A stretch of DNA of 64,000 nucleotides from Mycobacterium asiaticum (GCF_001673365.1 NZ_LZLS01000156.1:62001-126000); one strand, 5' to 3'; shown: positions 37,880-47,319, counted from the first letter of the stretch. Numbers and translations are program-made. Notes: generated by a model from the sequence alone, not told the origin.

Positions 37880-38983
37880 ATGATGACGGCCCTGGCCGAC
37901 GAACTGAACGAAGCAGCCGGAACGTTATGGGACGTGGTACCAAGGGATTCCATTCCCGCCATCCGCACCGTAGAGCAGGACGGTGTCACCCACGTGCTCG
38001 GTGAGTTGCGCGACTTCCGCTGGCACCAGGGTCTTGCGGAGTTCTTGCCGCCGGGCTCCGAATTCGGGATCAGTTGGGTGCGGCTGCAGGCGGGAGAGAC
38101 GCTCGACGTTCACGTCCACCCCATCCAATCGATGATGATCTTCTTCGCCGGGTCGGGCACGCTCAACGGCGACCTCACCCGGCAGGTGGGCGCCGGGAAT
38201 GTCGTCGTGGTGCCGCCCGGCTGCCACCACGGGTTTACTGCTGGGCGCCAAGGACTTTCGGGTATCTCGATTCAATTCGGCGCTGGTCTGTACACCGAAC
38301 CCGAACAGCCGCGGGTACTGTTCGCCGACCCCGCTGCCGAAGCGGGCGCGCACGCGCAACTGTTGGCCTGGAATCGGGACCGCATCGAGGAATTCGGTCG
38401 GCTTCCGGTGTTCGACCTGCTTGCCGATGGCACGCTGGAAGACCCGACCAAGCGAAAGGTTTACCAGGACGCCCTGCAGATCTGGGTCGACGGGAATCAG
38501 ACGCTGCTGTTCTCGAGGCAGGCCTCGGTCCGCGACCCGATCTTCGAGAAAGCCTTCTTCGGTCACATGACAGAGGAACTCGGCCACGACGTCCTGCACG
38601 CGGACCGTGCCGACCCCGACGAGGAGAACGCAGCGGACCAGGAGCAATTCCGGGACCCGATCATAGAAGCGGTCACCGACTGGTTCGCGCATCAGATGTT
38701 CGTGCTCGACGATGTCGAGAAGGCTGCCATCGTCCACCTGGTCATCGAGAACGCAAGTTCGGTGTATCACCGCAAGGCGATGCCGGTGTTGGCAAAGTAC
38801 TTGAACAACAACTACTTTGAGCTACACGTGGAGGCCGACGACGAACACGCGGCAATCGGGGAGGAGCTGATTCGCAGAGCGGGTCCGCGTACTTATCAAC
38901 GACTTCAGCAAGTCCTCGGCGAGGCCTGGGCCATGATCGGCGCGATGACGAATCGGCTCGTCGAACTCACCCGGGCCGCATAG
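37880..38983 (+). CDS. Cupin-HDO (haem-oxygenase-like dimetal oxidase) fusion B
   Basis: This 367-residue protein has the same architecture as the fusion at 35936. Here the cupin keeps metal-binding residues (DVHVHPIQSMM and GCHHGF), so it may be catalytic. The C-terminal HDO domain (about 170-365) has candidate ligands in FGHMTEELGHD, HLVIENASSVYH and HVEADDEHAAIG. GAGAGGAGC precedes ATG 37880. The two fusions may act in sequence or as a heterodimer; HDO enzymes carry out oxidative C-C cleavage, decarboxylation or N-oxygenation on small substrates. Confidence 0.8.
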   Translation: MMTALADELNEAAGTLWDVVPRDSIPAIRTVEQDGVTHVLGELRDFRWHQGLAEFLPPGSEFGISWVRLQAGETLDVHVHPIQSMMIFFAGSGTLNGDLTRQVGAGNVVVVPPGCHHGFTAGRQGLSGISIQFGAGLYTEPEQPRVLFADPAAEAGAHAQLLAWNRDRIEEFGRLPVFDLLADGTLEDPTKRKVYQDALQIWVDGNQTLLFSRQASVRDPIFEKAFFGHMTEELGHDVLHADRADPDEENAADQEQFRDPIIEAVTDWFAHQMFVLDDVEKAAIVHLVIENASSVYHRKAMPVLAKYLNNNYFELHVEADDEHAAIGEELIRRAGPRTYQRLQQVLGEAWAMIGAMTNRLVELTRAA

Positions 38984-38993
38984 CCGGCTAGCG

Positions 38994-40220
38994 ATGAATC
39001 CGGCCATAACGGGCGACTTCGGCCACGGGGTGGACATCCTGAGTCCGGATGTCTATCTCGAAGGCGTGCCGCACGAGCAGTTCGCCCTGCTGCGTCGCGA
39101 GGCCCCGGTGTACTTTCACGCCGAGCCCGGGGGTCGCGGTTTCTGGGCCGTCACCAAGCATCGCGACGCCCACCGGGTGCTGCGCGACGCCGACTCGTTC
39201 TCGTCGGAGCGCGGCGGGACGCAGATCGCGGACCTGCCGCGCGAGGACATGCGGGTCTCACCCGACCACCTGGCCAACATGGATCCGCCGCGGCACACTC
39301 GCCGTCGGGCAATCATCGGCCAGGCGTTCACGCCGCAAGGGTTGCGCAGGGTGCAAGCCTGGGTTCATGCTCACGTCAGCACCTTGATCGAGACCCTGTT
39401 CGACAGACTCGCCGCAGGCGAAAACGTAGACCTGATAACGGATTTCGCCGCGCAGCTGCCCGTCGCCACGATCCTGCACATGGTTGGGGTGCCCGACCAG
39501 GATGGTCCGGTGATGAATCGTTGGGTCCATGAACTACTGACTCCCGACGACGTCGAATACCAAACGTCCGAGGCGCAACGCGCCCAGACCACCCGCGAGT
39601 TCATGGAGTACGCACACGCTTTGGCCGTCGAGCGGCGCCACGCCCCCCGCGACGATCTGTTGAGTCGGCTGATGGCAGCGGAGATTGACGGACACAAACT
39701 GAGTTACTCCGAGTTCGGAATGTTCTTCCTGCTCCTACTGGCGGCCGGAACGCACAGCACCCGGCTGTTGATCGGCAACGGAATGCTGGCTTTGATGAGG
39801 CACCCGCAGCAGCGCCAAAAGCTGCTGGACAACCCCGCACTGGTTCCCAGCGCGGTCGAGGAGTTCCTGCGTTACGACCCGCCAATCCAACACTTTCGGC
39901 GCACCGCGACCCGCGACACCCATGTCGGGGGCCAACGCATCGCCGCGGGAGACAAGGTGGCGGTGTTCTTCGCATCGACGAACCGTGACGAAGACATCTT
40001 CTGTGATCCAGACACACTTGATGTCACGCGAACTCCCAACGACCACCTTAGTTTCAGTCACGGCCCGCACTTTTGTCTCGGTAACGCGCTGGCACGGATG
40101 GAGGCGCGGACCGCGATCGGGGAATGCGTGCGGCGACTGCCCGAGCTCGCCGTCGCGGGACCCACACCGCGTATCCGGTCGAACTGGTTCAACGGCGTCA
40201 AGCAACTGCCCGTCAAATGA
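38994..40220 (+). CDS. Cytochrome P450 with atypical I-helix
   Basis: The 408-residue P450 has the haem loop FSHGPHFCLGNALAR with the Cys ligand and EEFLRYD (ExxR). In the I-helix the usual A-G-x-(D/E)-T is LAAGTHST: His replaces the acid and Ser the Thr that normally deliver protons to bound oxygen. The enzyme may therefore not do simple hydroxylation. It follows the cupin-HDO gene after 10 bases and is followed by the methyltransferase after 11, so it is part of the same operon. A redox partner is not encoded nearby. Confidence 0.93.
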   Translation: MNPAITGDFGHGVDILSPDVYLEGVPHEQFALLRREAPVYFHAEPGGRGFWAVTKHRDAHRVLRDADSFSSERGGTQIADLPREDMRVSPDHLANMDPPRHTRRRAIIGQAFTPQGLRRVQAWVHAHVSTLIETLFDRLAAGENVDLITDFAAQLPVATILHMVGVPDQDGPVMNRWVHELLTPDDVEYQTSEAQRAQTTREFMEYAHALAVERRHAPRDDLLSRLMAAEIDGHKLSYSEFGMFFLLLLAAGTHSTRLLIGNGMLALMRHPQQRQKLLDNPALVPSAVEEFLRYDPPIQHFRRTATRDTHVGGQRIAAGDKVAVFFASTNRDEDIFCDPDTLDVTRTPNDHLSFSHGPHFCLGNALARMEARTAIGECVRRLPELAVAGPTPRIRSNWFNGVKQLPVK

Positions 40221-40231
40221 GGAGTGCAGCA

Positions 40232-41233
40232 ATGGAACCGAGTGTCAGCGTGCTCGACCTGTTAGCGGGAAAGTGGGTGTCACAAGCGATTTCGGTCGCA
40301 GCCGAGCTCAGCATCGCCGATGAACTCGCCGCCGGCCCCAGGGCGGTCGAAGATCTTGCGGCGGCTTGCGGTGCTCACCCCGACTCGCTGCATCGCTTGC
40401 TGCGGGCGCTGGCGAGCGTCGGGGTCTTCGCGGAGGACACAGCGGGAAGGTTCGCCAACACTGGGATGTCGGAGAGCCTGCGTTCCGACGTGCCCGGGTC
40501 CATGCGGTCGATGGCGCTGATGTTCGGCGGTCGGCCGGCCTGGGACGCGTGGGGTGAGCTCCGGGAGAGCATCCGCACCGGCGAATCCGCGTTCAAGGCC
40601 GTCAACGGTGCGCACGCATTCGACTATATGAAGGGTGATCCGAAGTTCGGCCGAATCTTCGGTGAGGCGATGACGGCGTTCTCCGCGCAGGAGTTGAGCG
40701 CCATTCACGCCGCGTTCGACTTTTCGCAGGTGCCGACGCTGGTCGACGTCGCCGGCGGACATGGCGCGTTCCTGCTCAGCGTGCTGGAGCGCAACCCGGA
40801 TCAGCGTGGGATCCTGTTCGACCAGCCGGACGTGATCCGACACGCTCAGGCCGCGCTCGACAGTTCTCCGGCCGCGACCCGCTGCTCGTTGGTGTCCGGC
40901 GACTTCTTCGTCGAGGTTCCTGCCGGAGACGGCTACGTGCTTAAGCACATCCTGCACGACTGGAGGGACGACCTGGCGATCAAAATTCTGTCCACGATCC
41001 AGCGTGCGGCGCGACCGGGTGCCCGGTTGTTCGTGATCGACGCGGTGGTCGAGCCGGGCAATACGGCCGGATTCGCCAAACTGCTCGACCTCGAAATGCT
41101 GGTCTTCTATGACGGCGGCCGGGAGCGAACGTTGGCGGCGGTAGAGAAGCTGTTCGCGGCAACGGGATTTCGGCTGTTACGCGTGGTACCCACGCACTCG
41201 CTGATGAACGTGATCGAGGCCGAACGTCTCTAG
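40232..41233 (+). CDS. SAM-dependent O-methyltransferase
   Basis: A 333-residue class I methyltransferase of the hydroxyneurosporene/plant O-MT type. A dimerisation winged-helix (about 1-95) precedes the SAM domain with LVDVAGGHGAFLLSVLE, then VLKHILHDWRDD with the catalytic His. GAGGAG sits eight bases before ATG 40232; the longer frame overlapping the P450 is not needed. As the last gene of the inserted cluster it likely methylates a hydroxyl produced earlier. It converges with phoU. Confidence 0.92.
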   Translation: MEPSVSVLDLLAGKWVSQAISVAAELSIADELAAGPRAVEDLAAACGAHPDSLHRLLRALASVGVFAEDTAGRFANTGMSESLRSDVPGSMRSMALMFGGRPAWDAWGELRESIRTGESAFKAVNGAHAFDYMKGDPKFGRIFGEAMTAFSAQELSAIHAAFDFSQVPTLVDVAGGHGAFLLSVLERNPDQRGILFDQPDVIRHAQAALDSSPAATRCSLVSGDFFVEVPAGDGYVLKHILHDWRDDLAIKILSTIQRAARPGARLFVIDAVVEPGNTAGFAKLLDLEMLVFYDGGRERTLAAVEKLFAATGFRLLRVVPTHSLMNVIEAERL

Positions 41234-41238
41234 GGCGT

Positions 41239-41907
41239 TCAGTGCGTGGTGGGGGTCGTCTCGCCCTCGGTGAACTTGCCGGTGGCCTGGAAGATGACCC
41301 GGCGCGCCACCTCGACCGCGTGGTCGGCGAAGCGTTCGTAGAACCGTCCCAGCAACGTCACGTCGACGGCCGCCGCCACCCCGTGCTTCCAGTCCCGGTC
41401 CATCAGCACGCTGAACAGGTGCCGATGCAGGTCGTCCATTGCGTCGTCTTCTTCGCGGATCCGCGCGGCCTTCTCCGGGTCGCGGGAGATCAGCACCTCC
41501 TGCGCGCTGTTCCCCAATTCGACTGCGATGCTGCCCATTTCGGCGAAGTAACCGTTGACCTCTTCGGGTAATGCGTGCTGGGGATGCCGGCGGCGGGCAA
41601 TCTTGGCGACATGCAGCGCCAGCGCGCCCATCCTGTCGATGTCGGCCACGATCTGGATCGCGCTGACGATAGACCTCAGGTCACCGGCGACCGGTGCCTG
41701 CAAAGCCAGGAGCACGAAGGCACTTTCCTCAGCCTGAGTGCTGAGCGCCGAAATGCGTTCGTGGTCGGTGATTACCTGCTCGGCGAGCACCAGATCGGCC
41801 TGCAACAGGGCCTGTGTGGCCCGCTCCATCGCAACCCCGGCCAGGCCGCACATGTCGCCGAGTCGCTCGGACAATTCCGCGAGCTGCTCGTGGTAGGCGG
41901 TTCTCAT
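41239..41907 (-). CDS. phoU: Phosphate-signalling protein PhoU (PhoY2-like)
   Basis: A 222-residue helical PhoU protein with two three-helix bundles; the repeat pattern includes [26 protein letters not shown] and [14 protein letters not shown]. It senses phosphate transport and restrains the SenX3-RegX3 response. In M. tuberculosis it lies next to pstB (phoT) as phoY2; here the biosynthetic block separates the two. It ends 5 bases from the methyltransferase stop and follows the LCP gene. Confidence 0.94.
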   Translation of the reverse strand: MRTAYHEQLAELSERLGDMCGLAGVAMERATQALLQADLVLAEQVITDHERISALSTQAEESAFVLLALQAPVAGDLRSIVSAIQIVADIDRMGALALHVAKIARRRHPQHALPEEVNGYFAEMGSIAVELGNSAQEVLISRDPEKAARIREEDDAMDDLHRHLFSVLMDRDWKHGVAAAVDVTLLGRFYERFADHAVEVARRVIFQATGKFTEGETTPTTH

Positions 41908-41963
41908 AGGTAAAGCCTACGTTCTGGACCTAGCGGATGGCGTGAGGCGGGCGCGTCTTTCCG

Positions 41964-44162
41964 CTATTCGCAAGTAGTGTCGGCGGCATTGGTGACCGTC
42001 AGGTCCTCGGGCAGCCTGGTCGGCGTGTTGCTGGTGTTGCGGCTGATCTGCATGCTGACCGAGGATCCGCTGGGCGGGGGAGCGGTGACCGCGCTGAAGT
42101 CCGGACCGAGCACCACCTGCACCACCGAGCCGATACCGGTGACCCGCTCGACCTTCGAATTGCCGAACGCCGCGGCTACCGTAGCGGCGGCCTGCTCGTT
42201 TCCGGGCGAGAAGAACACCGTCGTGGTCTTCAACGAACTCGGGTAGTCGTCGGGCGTCATCACGTTGAACCCGTTGCGCTTGAGCTGACTGGCGGCGGTG
42301 GCGGCCAGGCCTGAGGTGCTGGTGCCGTTGGACACCTGCACGGTGACCTCTTGCGGGGAGGTCGTCGTCACCTGCTCGTGACGGACCTCGTTGCCTGGCG
42401 CTGCCGGGGGCGACTTCTTGGTGGTGCTAGGTGAGGTGGTCGACCCCGAGCTTGGGGACGCGCCCAGGCTCTGCGCGTTGTGGTCGTTCTCCTTGGGCAG
42501 TGGGTCGTCGTTGATGATGGCGGTGAACAGCGCCTTCATGTCGGCCGTGCGGGGTGGTTCGTTGCCGTCCTGGTCCGTCACACCGGTGGGCACGGTCACG
42601 AACGTGACGTGCCCGGCCGCCATGTGCTGCAGCGATCGGCCGAGTTCGACCAGGTCCTTGGTCTTGACGTTGTCGACGTAGCTGTTGCTGATGAACATGT
42701 TGACGACGTTGTTGAGCTTGTTCAGGTTCATCAACGTGTCTTCGGAAATCATCGCCCGCAGCAACGAGGACAAGAACAGCTGCTGGCGCTTGATGCGGCC
42801 GTAGTCGCCGTTGCTCTCGGTGGTGACCTGTCGCGCGCGCACATAGTTCAGTGCGGTAGGCCCATCGATGATCTGGCGACCGGCGTGGTCGAGCACCGTG
42901 CCCAACTCGTAGTCCTTGAGTGCCGTAGTGCTGCACACTTCGACGCCGCCGAGCGCCTCGACCATCCGTCCGAAACCGACGAAGTCAATCGCGATGAACC
43001 TGTTGACGCTCAGGCCGGACAGCTTCTGAACGACCTTGACCAGGCACTTGGGGCCGCCGAAGGAGAACGCCGAGTTGAGCTTGGTCTCGGTGTAGACCAT
43101 GCGGGGGCCGGTCTTGCCGGTCTTCGGGTCGTAGATGGGTCCGTACTTGCCGTTCTCGGGATTCCACGCCTCGCATTGGATCGGGTTGATCGCCAGATCG
43201 CGCGGGAACGACACCGCGACCACCCGTTTGCGGTCGGCCGGAATATTGACCAGCATCACCGTGTCTGACCGGGCACCCCCGGCATCTTCGGTGTCGCCCG
43301 CGCCGACGTTGGCGTTGGCGCCCAAGCGCGAGTCCATCCCGACGATGAGGAAGTTCTCGTCTCCGTACTGGCCGTTGGGGTCCACGATGTCGGCGGACTG
43401 CGGGTCAAGCGCGCTTACGGTGTTCAGCGAGTTGTTCTTCGACGAACTCCACTGCCAGGCGCCGCCGGTCAGCACCATCGACAGCAGCGCGACCAGGGTC
43501 AGCAGGGAACGGCCTGCGATCAGCACCGGTCGGCGGCGTCGTTTCTTGTCAGGGTTCTTGGGCGCTGTGCTGGTTTTGGGGCTGGTTTTGCGGCTGGTTT
43601 TGGCGCTGGGTTTGGCCGACTTGCGGAGTCGCTTGCGCCGCGGCGCGGACTCGTCCTCCTCCGCATCCCGCGGATAGTCCGCGCTGAGGTCGGGCAGCTC
43701 GGAGAACAGTTGCAGCGAGTATGCCGGGATGGGCATGACCTGGGTGTCCAGCAGGTCGTCACCTTCGGGGGCGGCCGGCGGTTCCGGTTCGGCTTCCGGT
43801 GCGGCGTCCGGTTCGTCGGCGACATGATGCGGAGTTGGACGGTCCGGGAGCTTGGCGCCGAGCTTGGCGATCAGATCGGCGACGCTCAGGACGCCGTCGT
43901 TGTGGCCACCGGCTTCGGGTTCCCGGGCCGCCGGGTGCTTCGGGTTCTCCCCGGGTGCTGAGGGCTCCTCGCGGTCCGCGGGCTCCGGGGACGTACCGGT
44001 CGACCATCGACACAGGTCGTCATCGAGCGGCGGGACGGAAAACCGCTCCCACGGCGCGGCGCCTGGCAATGGATGCTGATTTGCGGTAAGGAAGTCATCA
44101 CCGTCGCCAATTTTTCGCGCGCGCCGACGGCTAGGAGTGGCGTCATTATCGCCGTCACTCAT
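41964..44162 (-). CDS. LytR-CpsA-Psr (LCP) family protein with LytR_C domain
   Basis: A long disordered cytoplasmic N-terminus (about 1-200, Pro/Glu-rich with basic KPSAKTSRKTSPKTS) precedes a TM helix (about 215-235). The LCP domain follows, with GMDSRLGANANVGAG, SDTVMLVNI and VVAVSFPRDLAI (conserved Asp and Arg). A LytR_C domain lies at the C-terminus (VQVSNGTSTSGLAATAA). LCP enzymes attach arabinogalactan or other polymers to peptidoglycan. The Rv0822c orthologue. Length 732 residues. Confidence 0.92.
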   Translation of the reverse strand: MSDGDNDATPSRRRARKIGDGDDFLTANQHPLPGAAPWERFSVPPLDDDLCRWSTGTSPEPADREEPSAPGENPKHPAAREPEAGGHNDGVLSVADLIAKLGAKLPDRPTPHHVADEPDAAPEAEPEPPAAPEGDDLLDTQVMPIPAYSLQLFSELPDLSADYPRDAEEDESAPRRKRLRKSAKPSAKTSRKTSPKTSTAPKNPDKKRRRRPVLIAGRSLLTLVALLSMVLTGGAWQWSSSKNNSLNTVSALDPQSADIVDPNGQYGDENFLIVGMDSRLGANANVGAGDTEDAGGARSDTVMLVNIPADRKRVVAVSFPRDLAINPIQCEAWNPENGKYGPIYDPKTGKTGPRMVYTETKLNSAFSFGGPKCLVKVVQKLSGLSVNRFIAIDFVGFGRMVEALGGVEVCSTTALKDYELGTVLDHAGRQIIDGPTALNYVRARQVTTESNGDYGRIKRQQLFLSSLLRAMISEDTLMNLNKLNNVVNMFISNSYVDNVKTKDLVELGRSLQHMAAGHVTFVTVPTGVTDQDGNEPPRTADMKALFTAIINDDPLPKENDHNAQSLGASPSSGSTTSPSTTKKSPPAAPGNEVRHEQVTTTSPQEVTVQVSNGTSTSGLAATAASQLKRNGFNVMTPDDYPSSLKTTTVFFSPGNEQAAATVAAAFGNSKVERVTGIGSVVQVVLGPDFSAVTAPPPSGSSVSMQISRNTSNTPTRLPEDLTVTNAADTTCE

Positions 44163-44356
44163 GTCCTACCGGCCTCCGAATGTCGCGATGCGTACGTCCT
44201 CGGTCGAGACGTGTGTTCGGTGCATAACTTCGCAAACATCACTGCAGCACCGACGTGGTCGGCGCCGCAGAATTGCATTAAGGCTCACATCGTACTGATT
44301 TATCGGCTGAGACGCGATTTCAAGAGGATCTCGGTTCAGCCACCCTCACTTGCGGA

Positions 44357-45490
44357 TCAACCGCCCGAATGCATCATGTCAGCGCCCTCGGGCACCACGC
44401 AGTCGTCTGGATCGTTGAGCCAGCCATCGGGTAGTGCCACCCGCGCTGGTGAGCCCTGCCGACCGCGCGGGCCGTTGCCCGCCGCCGGGAAGGGCACGCC
44501 ACCATCCAACCGGGTCAGCAGCTCGTCGAGTTCATCGAGCGTCTTGACCAGCGCCAGCGCCCGTCGCAAGTCCGATCCGGCGGGGAAGCCGTGCAAATAC
44601 CAGGCGACGTGCTTGCGGATATCGCGCATGCCCTTGTCTTCGCCGAAATGCTCGGTCAGCAATGCACCGTGCCGGCGAATGATGTCGGCGACCTCACCGA
44701 GGTTCGGTGGCGTCGGTGCCGGGGTGCCGGTGAAAGCGGCCGACAATTCGGCAAAAAGCCATGGTCGGCCCAGGCAGCCGCGGCCGATGACCACACCGTC
44801 GCAACCGGTGGCGGCCATCATGGCCAGTGCGTCGCTGGCGTCGTAAATGTCGCCGTTGCCCAGCACCGGGATAGTGCGTACCTGCTGCTTGAGCAGCGCA
44901 ATCTGGTCCCAGTCGGCGGTTCCGGAATATCGCTGTGCGGCGGTGCGCGCGTGCAGTGCCACCGCGGCGGCGCCCTCGGCCTCGGCGATCCGTCCGGCGT
45001 CCAGATGGGTGTGGTGCTCGTCGTCGATACCGATGCGGAACTTGACGGTCACCGGTATGCCGGTGCCTTCGGTGGCGCGCACGGCCGCCGCGACGATCTG
45101 GCCGAACAGCCGCCGCTTGTACGGCAGGGCCGCGCCGCCGCCGCGTTTGGTCACCTTGGGCACCGGGCAGCCGAAGTTCATGTCGATGTGATCGGCCAAC
45201 CCCTCCTCGGCGACCATCTTGGCCGCCTCGTAGGTGGTGTCCGGGTCGACGGTGTAGAGCTGCAGCGAGCGCGGCGACTCTTCCGGCGCGAACGTCGTCA
45301 TGTGCATGGTGACCGGGTGGCGCTCCACGAGCGCCCGCGCGGTCACCATCTCGCAGACGTAGAGTCCGCTGACCGTGCCGGCTTTGGCCTGCTCGAGTTC
45401 ACGGCACAGTGTGCGGAATGCGACGTTCGTCACACCTGCCATCGGCGCCAGCACCACCGGGCTGGCGAGCTCGATGGGACCAATGCGCAC
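44357..45490 (-). CDS. dus: tRNA-dihydrouridine synthase (DusB-like)
   Basis: A 377-residue FMN enzyme reducing uridine in tRNA. PMAGVTNVAFRTL opens the TIM barrel, and NFGCPVPKVTKRGGGAALPY holds the catalytic Cys. FRIGIDDEHH and VLGNGDIYDASDALAMM are FMN and substrate loops. Orthologue of Rv0823c. It starts 7 bases after desA1 stops and is likely cotranscribed with it. The gap to the LCP gene is 194 bases, with nothing recognised in it. Confidence 0.95.
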   Translation of the reverse strand: MRIGPIELASPVVLAPMAGVTNVAFRTLCRELEQAKAGTVSGLYVCEMVTARALVERHPVTMHMTTFAPEESPRSLQLYTVDPDTTYEAAKMVAEEGLADHIDMNFGCPVPKVTKRGGGAALPYKRRLFGQIVAAAVRATEGTGIPVTVKFRIGIDDEHHTHLDAGRIAEAEGAAAVALHARTAAQRYSGTADWDQIALLKQQVRTIPVLGNGDIYDASDALAMMAATGCDGVVIGRGCLGRPWLFAELSAAFTGTPAPTPPNLGEVADIIRRHGALLTEHFGEDKGMRDIRKHVAWYLHGFPAGSDLRRALALVKTLDELDELLTRLDGGVPFPAAGNGPRGRQGSPARVALPDGWLNDPDDCVVPEGADMMHSGG

Positions 45491-45497
45491 CGGGCGG

Positions 45498-46520
45498 CTA
45501 CCGCCCGCTCATCGTCAACTTGCCCGCCGTCTGATGCAGCTCGAACGCGGTGGTCTTCTTGCCCGTGCGCTCTTCGCGATCGAGTTGGCGTTGCTTGGAC
45601 ACCTCGAACTTGTCGCAAGATGCTTCGAGCTCTTTGACCAGTACGGCCAGGTCGTCGCGAAGCGCGGCCGCCTCGCCGGTGAAGTCCTCGCGTTCGAAGA
45701 TGCGCCACTTCTTCAGCACCGGCATGACCACCTCGTCGAGGTGAATGCGGGGGTCGTACACCCCGCCGACGGCAATGAAGACGGCCTTGCGGCGGAATTC
45801 GGGCACCTGGAAGCCGGGCATCTGGAAGTTGCGCAGGATCTTGTGCAGCGACTTCATCGCCTGGTTCGGGGCAGCTTCGAAGCCGGCCTCGGAGACGTCG
45901 CGGTAGAAGATCATGTGCAGGTTCTCGTCGGCCGAGATCTTGGCCAACAGCTGGTCGGCGATCGTCTCGTTGCAAGCTTTGCCGGTGTTGCGGTGCGAGA
46001 TCCGGGTTGCCAGTTCCTGGAACGTGACGTAGATGACCGAGTCGAACAGGCTCTCGGCGAATAGGTCGTCGCGAACCTGGTGGTTCTGGCCGGGGCTAAA
46101 GCCGCGATTCACCACCTCCAGGCGCAGCTTCTCCAATTCATAGGGGTCTACCGCGCGGGTCACCACCAGGTAGTCGCGCAGCGCGATCCCGTGCCGGTTC
46201 TCTTCGGCCGTCCATCGGTTGACCCACTGGCCCCACGGACCGTCCAGGCCGAAATTCATGGCGATCTCGCGGTGGTAGGACGGCAGATTGTCTTCCGTCA
46301 TCAGGTTCTGCACCATGGCCACTTGGGCGAGTTCGGACAGTTGGGACTGCTCGGGCTCCCAGTCCTGACCGCCCAGCGCGTAGAAGTTCTTGCCGTCCGA
46401 CCACGGGATGTAGTCGTGCGGATTCCAGTTCTTGTGCATCTTCTCGTGCCGGTTGAGGTACTTCTCCACGACCGGTTCGAGTTCTTGCAATAGCTGCAGG
46501 TTGGTCAGCTCCGCTGACAT
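45498..46520 (-). CDS. desA1: Acyl-ACP desaturase DesA1
   Basis: A 340-residue di-iron desaturase. The two EExxH/DExxH-type iron motifs are visible (TAEENRHGIAL and SADENLHMIFY). DesA1 is essential in mycobacteria and introduces double bonds in meromycolate precursors. ATG 46520 is preceded by CTGGAG; the longer frame to 46610 runs through the regulatory repeats. The direct repeats at 46533-46573 lie in its promoter. It heads desA1-dus on the minus strand. Confidence 0.95.
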   Translation of the reverse strand: MSAELTNLQLLQELEPVVEKYLNRHEKMHKNWNPHDYIPWSDGKNFYALGGQDWEPEQSQLSELAQVAMVQNLMTEDNLPSYHREIAMNFGLDGPWGQWVNRWTAEENRHGIALRDYLVVTRAVDPYELEKLRLEVVNRGFSPGQNHQVRDDLFAESLFDSVIYVTFQELATRISHRNTGKACNETIADQLLAKISADENLHMIFYRDVSEAGFEAAPNQAMKSLHKILRNFQMPGFQVPEFRRKAVFIAVGGVYDPRIHLDEVVMPVLKKWRIFEREDFTGEAAALRDDLAVLVKELEASCDKFEVSKQRQLDREERTGKKTTAFELHQTAGKLTMSGR

Positions 46521-46532
46521 GGCATCTCCAGT

Positions 46533-46573
46533 TATCTGTGTCTGTTGGTTGCAGTCAGAATATCTGTGTCTGT
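46533..46573. promoter_or_regulatory. Direct repeats in the desA1 upstream region
   Basis: TATCTGTGTCTGT occurs at 46533-46545 and again at 46561-46573, exactly 28 bp apart. They lie 13-53 bases upstream of the desA1 start. The TetR-family regulator MadR is known to control desA1 in mycobacteria, so these could be binding elements, but I have not matched them to its motif. Confidence 0.5.
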
Positions 46574-46650
46574 CAGTAGCATCAAGTTTGCTTCGGGTGT
46601 GGCGAGTCACGTTGCGGTTACGGACTTTGGGTGCCCGAAGGCGCTGTCGG

Positions 46651-47253
46651 CTAACCGCGTTCCACAGGCACGTAGGTGGCGGCCGTGCTCAGCAGCATGT
46701 CGACGCAGTAGTCGATGAACTGCTGACGGCTGGCGCTCAGCTGACCGTTCAAATAAGCGGTGAACAAGCCGGTCAGGGCCCCGATCAAGCTGGTGGCGAC
46801 CAGCTTCTGGACCACCGGGTCGACAATCCGCGACAATTTGCGCTGCAGCAACTCGATGAAGTTCGGCATCCATTCCGCGCCCGAGCGCGTCAACACCGGT
46901 TCCACCGCCGGCGCCAGCAGCAGCACCCGGCCCCGCACCGGGTCATCGACCATCAGCGCCACGAACTGCTCGACGGCCTCTCTGGGCGTTCTCGCGGAAG
47001 TCAGCGCCGACATGGCCCGCGTGCAGACGTCGTCATAGACCGAGCGAACGAAGTGGTCGCGGTCGGTGAAGCTCTCGTAGAAGTAGCGTTCGGTCAGATC
47101 GGCCTGCCGGCAGACCGCGCGCACGGTCAGCGCGGGCCCGCCTTCGCTGCCCAGTAGTTCCACGCCGGCGGCGACCAGATTGTCGCGGCGCAGGGCATGG
47201 CGGTCCTGCAGGGGGACGCCAGACCAGCGACCCCGTCGTTGACCCGCCTGCAC
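46651..47253 (-). CDS. TetR-family regulator (Rv0825c-like)
   Basis: About 200 residues. An N-terminal HTH (about 20-65, ALTVRAVCRQADLTERYFYESFTDRDHFV) is followed by a helical ligand domain. I choose GTG 47253 (VQAGQRRGRWSG), preceded by AGGAGTGAA; the longer frame crosses the divergent promoter. It diverges from the mpaB-like gene and a palindrome lies between them, so it likely represses that gene and itself. Ligand unknown. Confidence 0.88.
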   Translation of the reverse strand: MQAGQRRGRWSGVPLQDRHALRRDNLVAAGVELLGSEGGPALTVRAVCRQADLTERYFYESFTDRDHFVRSVYDDVCTRAMSALTSARTPREAVEQFVALMVDDPVRGRVLLLAPAVEPVLTRSGAEWMPNFIELLQRKLSRIVDPVVQKLVATSLIGALTGLFTAYLNGQLSASRQQFIDYCVDMLLSTAATYVPVERG

Positions 47254-47287
47254 TTCACTCCTAAAATCGATTTTGACAACGCATGTA

Positions 47288-47302
47288 GTCAGAAATGCTG
47301 AC
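47288..47302. promoter_or_regulatory. Palindromic operator between tetR and mpaB-like gene
   Basis: GTCAG-AAATG-CTGAC has perfect 5-bp arms, centred in the 66-base divergent region, just upstream of GTG 47320. Its position fits autoregulation and repression by the adjacent TetR protein. Confidence 0.55.
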
Positions 47303-47319
47303 AATTGAGGAAACCGCCA

